Assembly (NCBI RefSeq): GCF_000524195.1
Contig: NW_020170382.1
Location: forward strand, 1,301,107 to 1,365,106
Reading direction: 5' to 3'
DNA length: 64,000 bases
DNA from: Echinococcus granulosus
Lineage: Eukaryota; Platyhelminthes; Cestoda; Cyclophyllidea; Taeniidae
The notes beneath the pieces are model-generated. The model made no database searches. It saw nothing but the letters and a program-made list of their open reading frames with translations, and had not been told where the DNA came from. The first letter of the stretch is position 1. Every line of letters starts with the position of its first letter. Below, piece after piece: positions 14,501 through 26,722 of this stretch. Position numbers and translations under genes: made by a program.

Positions 14501-17500
14501 TTTTTACAGTAGAAGTGGATAAACAGCTAAAATCACTCGGAAATATTTTACTTGATGAAATAATCACCATTAATAGGCATCTCGATTCTTCTTTGGAGGT
14601 CAAGAAAGGCTTAGATTATTCCACGTTCGTTTCTGTCTCACTTCTGTTTCCCAACCATCTATTCAACTAAGCAGGTAACTTTCCAGTAGTGTTAACCATT
14701 TGAAGGTTGGAAAAGTTTAGAGACGTGCGGTAAATGCGGCGAGGTAGAAACCTCCAGCCCAAAGTGTACATCTTTTCACGGGCAAATTTTGTCCTTTGAG
14801 ACGGACATACAAGAAGAGGACTTTCGAGTTATCCACTGGACCTAAGTGCTTTCAAAGCAAAAATGCTTATGGATTACATGAATCAAGGCTATAATTGTCC
14901 TTTTCTCCATCAAGTGAATAACTTGATCCGAGGTTCACTAAACGTACACACACGGTGCGAGAGGGAGAGAAGTGGAGGGAGTACTCAGTTACCTCTACAT
15001 GAAGTTGTGCGTGTCTGCTTAGTGTGAGACGGGTAGTGAATGGGTAGTTTGGAATAGTCAATGGCGTGTTTTTTCGCTGAATGATTACCAAAATGCAAAA
15101 GTTATTTCTCACCACAAGTCGCTGTATCGGCTTTCTAGTGAAAGTCCTTCAAGAAAATCGAACTTTAGTAGAACGTAAGGCTTCCTGAGCTTTCATATAG
15201 GTTGGTCAACGGTTAAAAGAACATAATGTGATCAAAAGATTCGTTTGTCAAGTACCTGTAGGGCACTAGAGACAACTAGAAGGGGCACGAAGCAGAGATT
15301 GACGAGGGAGAGAATCCAACTGTAGGTGAAACCGATGACGAGGGAGGCAATGATTAGACTCAACGCCTCCATCAGAGTGCCCAACTGCATACCCGTCACC
15401 GTCTCCAGTGCCGAGACCTCTGTGGCCAGGCGGGCAGTCAAGATACCGGGGCTGTTCTCTACTCGATCGAACCAGCCAATCTCCTGCAAGGGTTAAGAAT
15501 AGGGTTAGATAAGGCAAGCTTTTTGGCCCTATTGGAGCTGAAGATTAGACGGCTTACTTGTTTTAGTATAGCTTCAAACAAAAGTGATCGCGCACGTTTC
15601 GTGAGTTCGGCTCCCGCGTAGCCCAGCGCACATCCCTAGAATGAAAAGGACCTTAGGAGCAATCTTAACCAGAATTTCACTAAAACAGCATAAGTTCACA
15701 GCGTATTTACGAGTATTATTTGTGCCCACTGCATCGACTTCCATTGGCACTTTTCCAGATAATTGGGATGATATTCACCAGCGGTTCTTTTCATTCCTAC
15801 TGTGACTTCTGACTACTTAATATGGTCTTGTAATGTTGAAAACATGCGTCTTATTTCTACCAAAGAATTTACCTAACCTCTTTGCACTTTGAAAACGATA
15901 TCAACCGATGAAATATGTCTTGCATAATTTGGAAAATGTTGCTGACCGATAGGAGCTGCGCAGTGAAGCGTGCGAGTCCAAGTACGGCCATCATGCCCGA
16001 GTAGAAGGCAGTTTGAGCCAGTTTTTCGTCCGGTGTTGAGATTTGGGAAAATATCTGCGGCAGAAGCAGCAATCAATGTTAAAGCATCTCCCTTAGCATT
16101 TCTGAACGAGTTTTATCATACCCGAGAACCTATAATGGTTGATGGTCCTGCTATATTTGTGTATTCAAAACGGAGCAACAAACTAACCGTACGTAATATC
16201 CAAAAGATTTGCTTAACTCTTCATCTTGGTTTCACAGGCACTTAAGCTCCACCTTTGTGCTTCCGCTAGGCGACATGACCTCCGAATTCTAAAGTCTCTC
16301 AATTCTTCTGTACGTTGATAATGCATATTCTGCCCTAGCCTTATATCTTCATTTGTCTCTTGGAAAGTCTCAGGGCGCTGCACCGGTGACAGCGGAAAGC
16401 AATTTCGATCCTAAAGGACATCTGCCCTGGTTTCTATCAATGAATGTTAACCATTAACGTGACGGAAGAAGGTCATATGCTGCAAGTGGGAGAATATGCG
16501 ATGACCCTTGGCGGAAGGGTTGAAAATGACGTCCACCTTTGGCAATTACCCCGCTGCCGTGTTTTAAAGCGACACAAGGCGTAAACCATCTAGGAAAGCT
16601 CGTTACAAAGCTGTCTATGGTACTTGGTTGAAGATTTCAATTAAGCAAACTCTCGATACCTTCTACGCCTCTCTGATAGCTGGATATACCCCAGATTGAT
16701 ATGGTCAAGCAGCACTGAAGTAGGAACAATGCCTACCTTTGTTACAGGTTTCTACGACTAGCCATGGGCATACGAGATGGCCCGAACATCCCCTCTTCCC
16801 CTAATATAATTTTCAACAAGGATGAAACTCCAAGTCCATTGGAATCCCTACGAGGGATCAGTAACGCTGAGGTCAAGTATTTTCCCAGTTGCATGGAAAT
16901 TCGACTACTGAGGCGGTTGGCAAGTGGCTGTTTTTCCTTACAGCACAGTTTATATTGTAACGGCCGATGCGGGAGTTGGATCAAATGGAGCTCCAGGGAC
17001 GGCGCTCAAAGGAGAACAGGAGCTACATGATAATTTAACTATTTAACTCTTCAGTTCTGATTCAAGAATGCCTAAGGCTGCGCTTATATACTCCCTCTAA
17101 GCGAAATGGCCTCTAAGCCATACCGGCAGTCCCTCAGGTTATCTCCAAGCTAACTTCTCTCCTATTCAGAGAGATCTCCGGGCGCTCTAATCGGATCATC
17201 TAGATTACTTATTCACCGGCAAAAGCATAAGTACATCCAAAATGTCCATCAAAAATAATCTTAATATGGAATTTTCAAACAAAGCTAGATAGGTTTTTTT
17301 ATTTTGCCTACTAGGGGAAGCCTTCTTAAATTTGCCCTTTGATACTCTTCTTCACATATACTACCTCAGTTATAGATTTTTCATTCCACTGTAATATTCT
17401 TCACCCTTTTAGCACTTTAGGCAATTTTGCTGGGCTACTAAATTTACGCCGGGCTTATGAAATCCAAAAAATTGTTTTGCGAAATATTTTGATGACCTGA

Positions 17501-20500
17501 ATAAACAATGCATGCTGCTTGCTCTGCAGTGCTGAAAGACTAGGTCTTTTTCCTCATCTGGACTAGGTTGACCTCATTTTGCTCCAAAACATGTACTCTT
17601 ATAGGATTGGTAAAATTTGAGCAATATTTTATGTCCTTCATGTTCTACGGAAGTAGGAATTAGTTGTCTATGCAACCAAATACGATTAACGTAAATGCAG
17701 TGCGATTTTGCCTCAAAACTCAGCGGCCAACACGAGAACATAAGACATAATTGGACGATAGCTACAAAATCCTCCGAAGCCTGCATTGAATACTCGCAAT
17801 GAAAGAAACTGCGGTGCGTGTTAAGTGGGTCAGTGCCTACCCCAAACATCTCCGAGTAGAGAATTGCAAAGGCTGGTTGACTCAGTCCAGAAGCCAGGGA
17901 TAAAAAAAGTCCGGCGAAAAGGTAGGGAAATTCCGGGCGATTCAGCTTCAGTGCCCTCATTAGTTGACCTTTCTAAAGGGGTGTAAAAACGTATGAATTG
18001 GCGGTTTTAGCTTTCAACAGCATTGACATTTCTCATGGGATGCGCTGGGTCTTCTTAGATAAATTCCAGAAAAAAAAAATCGGCTTTCTTCAGTTGCGTC
18101 CATAAAAATTACTCACTCTTTCAGTTCCTTAAATCCCAACTAAATGTTACATTTAGCTCTCTAGATAATAATTGTCGTTTATTCATGTGCCCTAGCCAAT
18201 CTAGTTAGTTGGATCAAAAAAAACCTGCATTATCGATAAGTTCCCCGTTTTTTCGTCTTTTTACTATACCCTCCCTACAAAAGCTACTGTTTAATTACAC
18301 TTAATCACCAAAATACGCTCCTGACCCTCGAACTATTTTCGTAGGTTTACAGATGAACATTGAAGGGAAGGGTTTACAGATCTGAAGTAGGGAACATCAA
18401 TCTGGAACAAATGGGAAACAGTGTGGGATTTCATTAAGCCTACCGTAGAATTCCAATGCTTAACAATTTCTGCAGCTGAGATACATAACTCACCATTTTC
18501 GAAGTCTTTTCGGTGCCGGACATCTCGGTGAGAGCCTCCAGCATAGTCTCAGCGTCCGACCACCGCTGGGACAGCGTCCACTTACTTGGCTTGCGCAGCT
18601 CGTCTCTTGACAACCGCCTTGGTCGATCGATCATCTCATTCTCCACCGCCGATGCTGCCTCCTCTGCCTCCTCTGCCTCGCTGTCAGTCTCTGTGTCCTC
18701 TTCTTCCATATCTCCAGCCCGATTACTCTGTAGAGAGACGGTTACATGTACTGATAGTACGAGATGACAAAATTATGTCATTCTTATTAAGGCTTTACAA
18801 AAGTTCATGACAAATAATTAATACCTGATGAACCTTAACATTTTCGTAAAAGTAACTTTAAATGGTCTTTTACGGTACAAGTTTATCATGGAAAGTTTGA
18901 GGGAAATTGTGACAGGTGGTGGAAGAATGCGAGGACGCACCGGTGCGGAGGAGAGCATTTTTGCGTAGATGCCCTTGAGAGCGACCAGCTGGTCGTGTGT
19001 CCCGATCTCCTGCACCCGACCTCTATCCATTACAACGATTGTGTCAGCGTTACGAACGGTCGTGAGACGGTGAGCAACCACTACAACGGTACGTCCACTG
19101 CAGGCTTGGTCGAGAGCGCGTTGGACGATGCGTTCAGAGCGCGTGTCCAGTGCCGAAGTCGCCTCGTCCAACAAAAGGATTTTGGGGTTTCGAATAAGTG
19201 CTCTGGCAATCGCGATTCGCTGTTTCTGTCCACCCGACATGCTTCCGCCGCCCTCCACTATTGGCGTTTTGTACGCCTTCAATAGAGGAGAAATAGCTAT
19301 TAAAAATTATGGACAAGGGTCATCCGTCCGTCTTACATCCTGAAAACAAATGTACTTCATATTTCGTTACAGATTCAGAAAAGAACTGCAGCTACTCTAT
19401 AGACGAACTTTTTCTTTAATATGCTCCAATTAATGACCAGATATTTTTGCAGAGAAATCACGTTACCCTTTGTTTCGGACGTTTTATACGCAACGTCTGG
19501 ATTGACGCAATACCTGAGGAAGTTTGAGAATGAAGTCGTGCGCGTCGGCCATTTTGGCAGCAATTTCGATTTCTTCATCGGTGGCATTTGGGCAACCAAG
19601 GGCAATGTTTTCAGCTATAGTACCAGAGAAGAGAACAGGCTCCTGTTGCACCACCCCTATCTGTCCGCGAAACCACTTCAAGTCCAGTTCTCGGATGTTC
19701 CTCCCGTCGATCAGAACCTGGGTAGTTGTCACGATAAACACAAGTGATGGAATCGTGTCAGGCAATTGAAATGAACGAGTAGAGGAGCAAAATGCGTGGC
19801 CAGCAACCTGAGTGATTCTTTAGGGATGCCAGATAGCTTTCTCCAACTGCTGTTGGTGCGAAATAAACATTAAAAATGCACGATTCTGGCTAGTAATTTC
19901 TCAAATTACTTTTTAACGTTCTCAAAAAGGATTGAACTGATTAGAGCCTTTCTGCCATTTATTCATTTGCTGCTAATCCTTATAAATGTATATCATAAAG
20001 TCATTCCATTTACTTTAACGCAGCCCATTACTTTCTACCGACAAGCTTAGTGTTTAATACCTTCAAAAGGTTTGCATCAGATCTAGTAGAACAGGAGTCA
20101 GTTAGGGATAAAAAGAGAAAAGGAGCTCACTTCGCCCGAGACCGTGTCATAGAAACGTTGGATGAGTTGAATTGTTGTGCTCTTGCCCGAACCGCTTGGA
20201 CCAACTATTGCCACCGTCATTCCAGGTCGAATCTCAATGGAGAGATTGTCCAGAGTCTGAAGAGTAGTAAATTTCTCAAATAAAGATCTCTTTCTAACTC
20301 AAACGCATCCTCATTATAGATGAACAAAAATAGTAAGTGAAATATTTGCCGCCAGGATCTGCAAGGAAAATTGACAAGCGCAGAGCGCAAAATACTTGCT
20401 CTACTTGGATAATTCCCGGGCCATGAACAGGAATTTTGTTGTTTAAGCTCAATCAGTATGTTTGCAATACTACATGGTTCAGCTGGTTTTCACGGGCTGG

Positions 20501-23500
20501 CAAGGAGCACTTGTCACACATATAAAGTTGGAAACAAAAATGCCGAAAAGAATCAAAAATCGCTTTTTTGTTTTTGATAACTTATGCTTATTTTCGACAA
20601 GCAGATAACAAGTTAAGATGACATTGTTTCACTAATCTTGTGCAATTCTAATCGGCAATACACCGGACCATTTTAAAGAGGCCGTTGATAAAAAACTGCT
20701 TCATGGGTATACATTCACAAATAAGTAAAGTGTGCGCTTTTCTACACATTCTTCTGAGCTTTGCATACTCCCAAATAGTACCTTTTGTTAAAGTATAAAA
20801 AACAAAAATCAATCAATTGGATATTTATAGGTAGGATGAAGTAAGTGGAGACTAGGCATTCAAAGTCACCGTTAATATTAATAGCCCACAGTTTCCACTA
20901 GACTCTTATTCAAAACCGTCAATCACGTGCGTCACTATTTGGTTGCATTAGTTATAGCCTGGAGCGTGGCTAAATACCGTAAGAATACCTAAATGAGACT
21001 ATTTTATCTTCCCCTCATCCCGATCGCAACATCCAATATGAGGATTTTTAGGTAATAAATCAGGAAATTTTGAACCGCATTGCCTTGCACATACCACGAA
21101 TAAGTCCTTTTTCCGATTAATCGTCTCATTTTGCCTGCTTCTCAAGAAAAGGTTCTTCTTGCACATCTTGCAGTAGTGTCAAGTAGATTGTTCATAATCA
21201 TCGGTGTTTGGTCTTCACCAGTGGAACATTTCATGGTGGACAATTTCGTCAGTAGTATTGGCACTGTATTTGATCAAGGTAGGAAAAAAGGGAGTATCTT
21301 TGCCCTGCTTCACTGTTAATCTGAGTTATTGTTACTGGGAATTCAGGGTCGCTCGAGTACTCTGACTTGCAAGAAATTATAGGGCAGGCAAACAATTTTG
21401 TGAAGCTTTTTCTTGAATGGAAATGCAATAACTGCAGAAGGTTTCTTCAAGGGTGTTATTTATCAAAATAGTCACCACTATCGGCCATCATCCTTTCCCA
21501 ACGAGGCACAGGGTAGCGGATTCCATCCGAATGAAATGTTTTATCTCTGGATGACAAGAAAAGAATCCACCTCTACCTGTCCACTCATCTGTCCAGTGCC
21601 ATTTCTATATTTCATGTATTGTGCACTCATTTGCAAGCGTCTAACTCACATGGTATATAATCATTAGGGAAATAAATAGGGTGAGCATGAGGCAGGGTCC
21701 CTTTTTCCCTCTCCCTCCCTCCCATCATGAAACACAATGAGGTTTTCTCAAAGGCAAGTTGTACCGTGTGAAGTAGCTGGTCTTTCGTTGTCTTAAAAGA
21801 ATAAGAGTCTCCTTTGATTGATTGACCAATCCTCGGTGTCGTTAAAAACCTTGTCCACCTCCGAGTTGTGTTGAGTAGGTTGAACTCAGCCGCAGTCATC
21901 CAACTCTCATAAAGTGAACAATTTTGTATATAACTTAGCACATATGCACATAAAGGAAACACAGTGTTTGCGTATGGCTTTGAGGTGTGGAGTGGACAGC
22001 AGGTGGACATATGACCTTTTGCCTAACAGACTTTGGAATGCAAATGTCACATTTCATCACAAGACCAGGCAGTCAGCAAGCAGTCCAAAATGCACGACGC
22101 GTTTTATAACGTGTGTGAAATAAGTGAAGAATAACTAATTAGTACTCTTTGGGTCTTATTGCTTGTCAACTGTTAATGCATGACCGAGGAGGACAGATGC
22201 AAAGTGGTTGTTACCACGACTTACCCTTGCCAGTTAATGTAGATGTGGTTGAATTGCTTTAGCCAATAGTGGCACGTGGTGTTGTCTTTCGTGGTCAAGA
22301 ATGGTGAGTCTGCCTGAATGTGATGTGCTATCGCCTGGTGGTTCACCACCAGAATCAAACATTGCGTACTGTTGCTTTCTGCTAATACGGATCGCGTCTT
22401 CAGCAAATGCTATACGCATTTGGCAAGTGGCTTCCGTAGCCTAGGGATTGAGTCAAAGTCGAGTCATGACTCAGACAAGGAGACAATCAATTCCCTCAAT
22501 TTAAATTAGCATTTGTGGGGTTCCAAATGGGAGAATAATTGTAGAATTTATAATAAAATTTGGGGCTAGGATTGATGTGCCGGGTTAATGGACTGTCGAA
22601 TGTGTATGCCTCGTGATGCAAGCAAAATTGTATTTCTCAAGTCTACAACTTAAAAATTGATTCAATGTATCGCACCAAAATCGTTCAAAATCTTTCCGCT
22701 ACCCGCATTTTTTGATAGGACTTGTGAGATATCTACCCATCATTAATTCAGATGTTAGACAAAATAAAATTAACCTTTGCCTCCGGTCTCGTAGGATAGT
22801 GGAAGGTGACGTTTTTGAACACAATGTGACCCCTGAAATCCTCGATGATTTCGCCTTTTCGGTCCTTGTCAATGCGAGGCTCCTAAAAAATAGGAGTAGC
22901 AATTTTTAAGGCTAGGAAAAGCAGTGTAGATCAGCGACCCCAATCTGTTTTTATCCATTCAAACAGTTTACCTTTGAAACCATCACCTTTAAAAGGGGAA
23001 TAAATGGTGCCACACAGGAGACATCAACTTCGTCCATCTTGTTGGTGTACCTTTACTCGATACGCCTCCCATTTTCGATGACACTTTTGTGCTAAACCAT
23101 TATTTTACTTTGCAGTTTAGCTGCTACCCAAAGGTTGTTTCAAGAAGCAAATGCAAAATACGTTAGAGAGTTTGAGTTTCCGTTCTTTATGTGGTTCCAA
23201 ATTAAAATTGTTGGTCCCTCCAGCTACTTTTTTGATAACAGAGATATGAAATGAAGCTAATTCTAGGTATATAAATAAACTCGGACTTTTAAAATGCGGA
23301 TCTGTGTACCAGCGTACCCTCTCGATGACCCTGAAGGTGCTTCTGGCAGCAGCGACTGCACGGGCGAAGTAAGTGAATTCGGGTAGAACAAGGCCGAGGG
23401 CTATGCTGCCCACCAGAAATGCCAGCACAACCTATACCAAATAGAAAAAAAGGTTATATTTGGTCTGAGATTTTGCCCGCTTAAATCTGTATGATTTCAC

Positions 23501-26500
23501 CTAGGAATAGGGCTCAAACCAAACCCTCGCTACCTCGGCAAATGCACGTTTCCCAGCGTTCTGCTAAACCACCTACAAAAATCCAACTGCAAAAGCCGTT
23601 TTAATACTCAGCTTGCAGCACCTTTAAAAATTGCAAGTATACTTAGCTAGTTGTTCTGAGTTTGTCATTCTCATAGAAAAAAAAATCACTTTCTGTTCAA
23701 TTTTACGACATTTTATGCACCGATCTTTAAGGATCAGATGCTTTAAAAACGGAGTTTTAACAGGAATAACTACCATACTGTGAACAGGATATAGAACTAC
23801 CTCAACCGGAATAAAAAATGACAGACGTACGACCAGTTATGATACTTTCACAGCTCTCGAATGCTCTACCACTTTGTTTCTAATCATTCCATCAAAATGC
23901 AGCAACGTGCTTAATGTCTTCTGTACCGACTGACATCCGCAGTTTCGGGTGTTACGCCTTCGACCAAATAAAAATCCGTTTATCGTCACAGGTTGGTGTA
24001 TACACCCTCTCATTGCCACTGTTGTCTACTAGCTAGATTAATGATGCCTAAAGTGGGGCACCTGTTCGCCAACTATTGAGAATTGGGTACCTTTGGCAGC
24101 CGTAAAGGTCGAAATCTCACCTGCCTTGAGCGCATCTAACGGCGTAAAAATCAGTCGCCGATGCATGTGTGAGGCCACTTTTCCATCGTTATAAATACCT
24201 AAAGTGTAGTTACTTTTAAGTCGAATTCGTTATCATCCAGAGACTGTGAACCGGTGTGGATTTAAGCATGTCAGAAGAATAGTTGTACTGGTACCCGGAT
24301 CTCTACTCTTCGGTGATACATATTTTTCATCATATTGACCTTAATTATACTCGCCAAACCTTCTGCATGTATTAAATCATGTAGCTACGATCTTGTGAAT
24401 GCGTTACAATCAAGTTGAATACTAACCACCTATTAATTTAACCAAGCGTTGAGAAAGCAAAAAAGGATGCGTCACTACGCTCTTCAGTAAATTTCGATTC
24501 GATTGAAATGCTCGAAATTGGAATCTTTATCATGATTAGACCTTAAATTTTCAGAACTTGAAATTAAGCAGCAGCTTTTGGATAGCCTACTATCACCTTC
24601 CAAGTGCTCAGTCAAATCAAATACCCAAAAGTGGTCAAGTACGGAACCAAGATTTGGCTGGAAGAAGCAAAACCTCAATCTCTGTAATGGAATCAAGACC
24701 TTGTATTCACTTTTACCTGTGTTGACTCAGCTGTTGCTGACTGTGTGCCTCCATTTAAATGTCGCTGGCGGATACAAAGGTACTCAAAATTCAAGTAAGG
24801 TGACTTTTCAAATTCCGACGGCATGACCAAAACGAGTGTCACACATAAAGACTTCATTTTCAGAAAAAAAGTTTTTGATGTAATTTTAAATCCGTTAGAA
24901 GTTATGGTAGCTGACAATGATGCGTTTTAGTGACCTTAAGCCCTGTTTCTAATCGCCCATGTCCAGTCGGTAAAAGAACATCTGTGAAAGAAACTGGTAA
25001 CCCGAAGAAATCTACTTTTACTAGGCTTTGTTGTGCAACCTACCGACACAATCTTGCCGCCATCCACACCGGACTCCCCGACGCTTATCAACTTGACGCC
25101 GTACCAGAAAGTGAGACCAGCAGAGGCAAATATCGAGAAGCTGATCAAACCGGCGCCTAGAGAAATAACAAATATCCTCTTCTAACAACGCGAAGCGCTA
25201 TTTCCTTCTACATCTTCTGACTTTTAGACGAAAGTTACAAAAGCATAAAGTGTAGTCCGGATTCCGACATTATTGGCAGGTATGCTTATCTACATAAAAT
25301 TATACCAGAATCGCTTACCAGTATTCAAAAAAAAGATTTACTTCATTTATTCTGCTGTGATTCAATTTTTTGTGCTTTTGCCATAAATCAAAGACGAATG
25401 TTGGTATGGTGCAGGTATCGAAAGTGCCTAATGAATAAATACGTTCTAATTGCTGTTTCAACAGGGAAATTTATTCTTAATTTGCAGCACATGAATTAGA
25501 TTTCAATACTTGTGGTGCTAATTTATTTGCTACTAGTAAAAAGTTTATATTTAGGATGAGAAGATAAGAACAACTTTCACTGAAAAACAGTACTCCAACA
25601 GGAAATTTAGCGCAGATTTGTATTTTATGATGAGAGACATCCCTTCGCTAAAATGTTAGATGTCGTAAAATCCACAAATGTCTATCATAAGGACTGACTC
25701 CTTACCGAAACCGACGATGATGTTCTTTTTGAAGGAGACCTTTGCCGCTGCACCCAGGTTTGCATTGTATCGAGTCGACTCCTTCTTTTGACCGATGAAA
25801 GCAAACACCGTTCTAATAGAGGTGAGTACTTCACTGGCGATGCTGTTGGCATGTGAATACGCCTTTTCCTCTTTTATGGAGTAGCGACTTAAACCCACAC
25901 CCAAAACAACGAATGCTACGACAATGAGAGGTGTGGTGGAGAGCCCTACAAGGGCTATCTTCCATTGGTTTTGGAAGGCACTGCCAAAGCAGCTAATGAA
26001 AAGAATCAGGTTTTGCAAAAAACGACCCAGCCGATCGCCAATACCCGCCTCGATTTGATCCACTTGGGAAGTCATTTTTGTAATGAGATCGCCCATAGAT
26101 TGTCTATCAAACCAACTGGCGTCTTGTCGAAGCATTTGCTTGGATTACAAATAAAATAGTAAGCTACATTGCGTCAAATTAATATATTTGTGTGCCTTTA
26201 TAAATTGTTCTACGAAGGTCTCATGTAACGAGTTGTATTCAGAACGTATAACAATATTAAAAGAAAGCTTAAGGTGCTCTAATCTATTGCAATGTCATAA
26301 CTGAATCAGTTGGTTGACTAGAAAATAACAAATGCCATTACGTGTCACTGAGAAAAATACTTACCTTAAATAACCTTAATCGAATCCTTCGGCTCTGTCG
26401 TTTAGATGACAGACTGAAGCAAAACATTTGGACGAAAGCAAAGACAAGTGTTAATGAGGCCAGCAGAATATACCACTTTATCATCTCATCCATAATCTTA

Positions 26501-26722
26501 AGTGCTTGTGTGTTAGCATTGGGAGCCACAAACCCATTGACAACTTCAGTAACAATAAGTAAATTCAGTGGAAAAGATACTCCGACAACAATACTGCCAA
26601 TAGCTCCAATAATCAGCATTATGAAGTCCGCCTTATCCGCATAACGAAACTGCCTATTTGCAAGAAGACTTATTTTTCTTACCAGTGACAGAAATGAAAT
26701 GTGGGCCTTTTTCTTTGAGGCT
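8523..26722 (-). CDS. P-glycoprotein-like ABC transporter, copy B (near full length)
   Basis: ABCB full transporter, upstream tandem partner of copy A. Exons, in transcription order: 26722-26683, 26649-26365, 26138-25706, 25156-25044, 23431-23318, 22882-22775, 20256-20131, 19717-19514, 19276-18941, 18727-18494, 17972-17841, 16054-15947, 15635-15558, 15483-15256, 14471-14320, 11705-11565, 10994-10763, 10684-10346, 8876-8523 (stop TAA at 8525-8523). They join in frame to 1251 residues, close to the ~1280 usual for P-gp. NBD1 has Walker [11 protein letters not shown]-loop QQEPVLF, signature MSGGQ and [11 protein letters not shown]2 has [36 protein letters not shown] and AHRLTTV. The linker (18727-18494) is strongly acidic. 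The intron at 26682-26650 is only 33 nt. The first exon (phase 2 end) was not identified. The B stop lies about 2.1 kb upstream of copy A's first mapped exon. Confidence 0.93.
9885..10075 (+). repeat. Dispersed ~180 bp repeat, copy in an intron of ABC copy B
   Basis: Carries the family blocks CTAACTCTCGG, TTTGGTAAAGGA, CTTAGGTGCTCCGCC, GGCCTCCGAGCCATACCAGTA and ACATTCTGCCCGAGTAT, ending near a GTCTTTGGCCTTCAGAAAAGTC-type block shared with the 12.3 and 16.2 kb copies. It lies in the 10345-8877 intron. Limits are approximate. Confidence 0.65.
12250..12430 (+). repeat. Dispersed ~180 bp repeat, copy in an intron of ABC copy B
   Basis: Contains TTTAACTCTCAGTTTCGGTA, GGACCACTTGAGGGCTCCGCC, ACACATTCTGATTGAGTATAA and CTTCGGGAAAGTCTTGGGG, in the same order as in the copies near 9.9 and 16.2 kb. 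It lies in the large intron 14319-11706. Limits are approximate. Confidence 0.6.
16200..16390 (+). repeat. Dispersed ~180 bp repeat, copy
   Basis: Contains GCTTAACTCTTCATCTTGGT, GGCACTTAAGCTCC, GTGCTTCCGCTAGGCGACAT, GACCTCCGAATTC, ATGCATATTCTGCCCTAGCC and GTCTCTTGGAAAGTCTCAGG, matching other family members block for block. It sits just upstream of the longer 16.5 kb repeat unit. Limits are approximate. Confidence 0.6.
16470..17200 (+). repeat. Longer composite repeat unit, copy 1 (ends in the ~180 bp element)
   Basis: Resembles 55640-56350 in block order: a GTGGGA..ATGACCCT start, a GGCAATTACCCCG-like block, TTGCATGGAAATTCGACTAC against TTGTATGGAAATACGATTAC, TTGGCAAGTGGCTG against TTGGCTCGTGGGCG, an AGCACAG..TG block and a GCTACATG end. 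Both then run directly into a TTTAACTCT-type ~180 bp repeat (17035-17200 here). No protein of its own could be supported. The two copies are old and diverged. Confidence 0.55.
21110..22051 (+). repeat. Diverged 5' portion of the repeat that carries the 410 bp core, copy 1
   Basis: Blocks here recur in the same order at about 34270-34742: CTGCTTCTCAAGAAAAGG, GTGGAACATTTCATG against CTGGAACAGTTCATG, AATAGTCACCACTA, ATCATCCTTT..CCAACGAGG, and ATAATCATTAGGGAAA against ATGATCATTAGGGAAA. The similarity is clearly lower than in the adjoining core, and the second copy lacks about 300 bp present here. Confidence 0.55.
22052..22461 (+). repeat. 410 bp near-identical dispersed repeat, copy 1
   Basis: Matches 34743-35152 over 410 bases with equal length. 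I noticed only two substitutions (TGCACGACG/TGCGCGACG and TGTTGTC/TGCTGTC). It starts at TTTCATCACAAGACCAGG and ends at GAGTCAAAGTCG. Inside, 22335-22352 is an 8-bp inverted repeat with a 2-nt loop (CTGGTGGT..ACCACCAG). No convincing protein is encoded. It lies in the 22774-20257 intron of ABC copy B. Confidence 0.85.
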
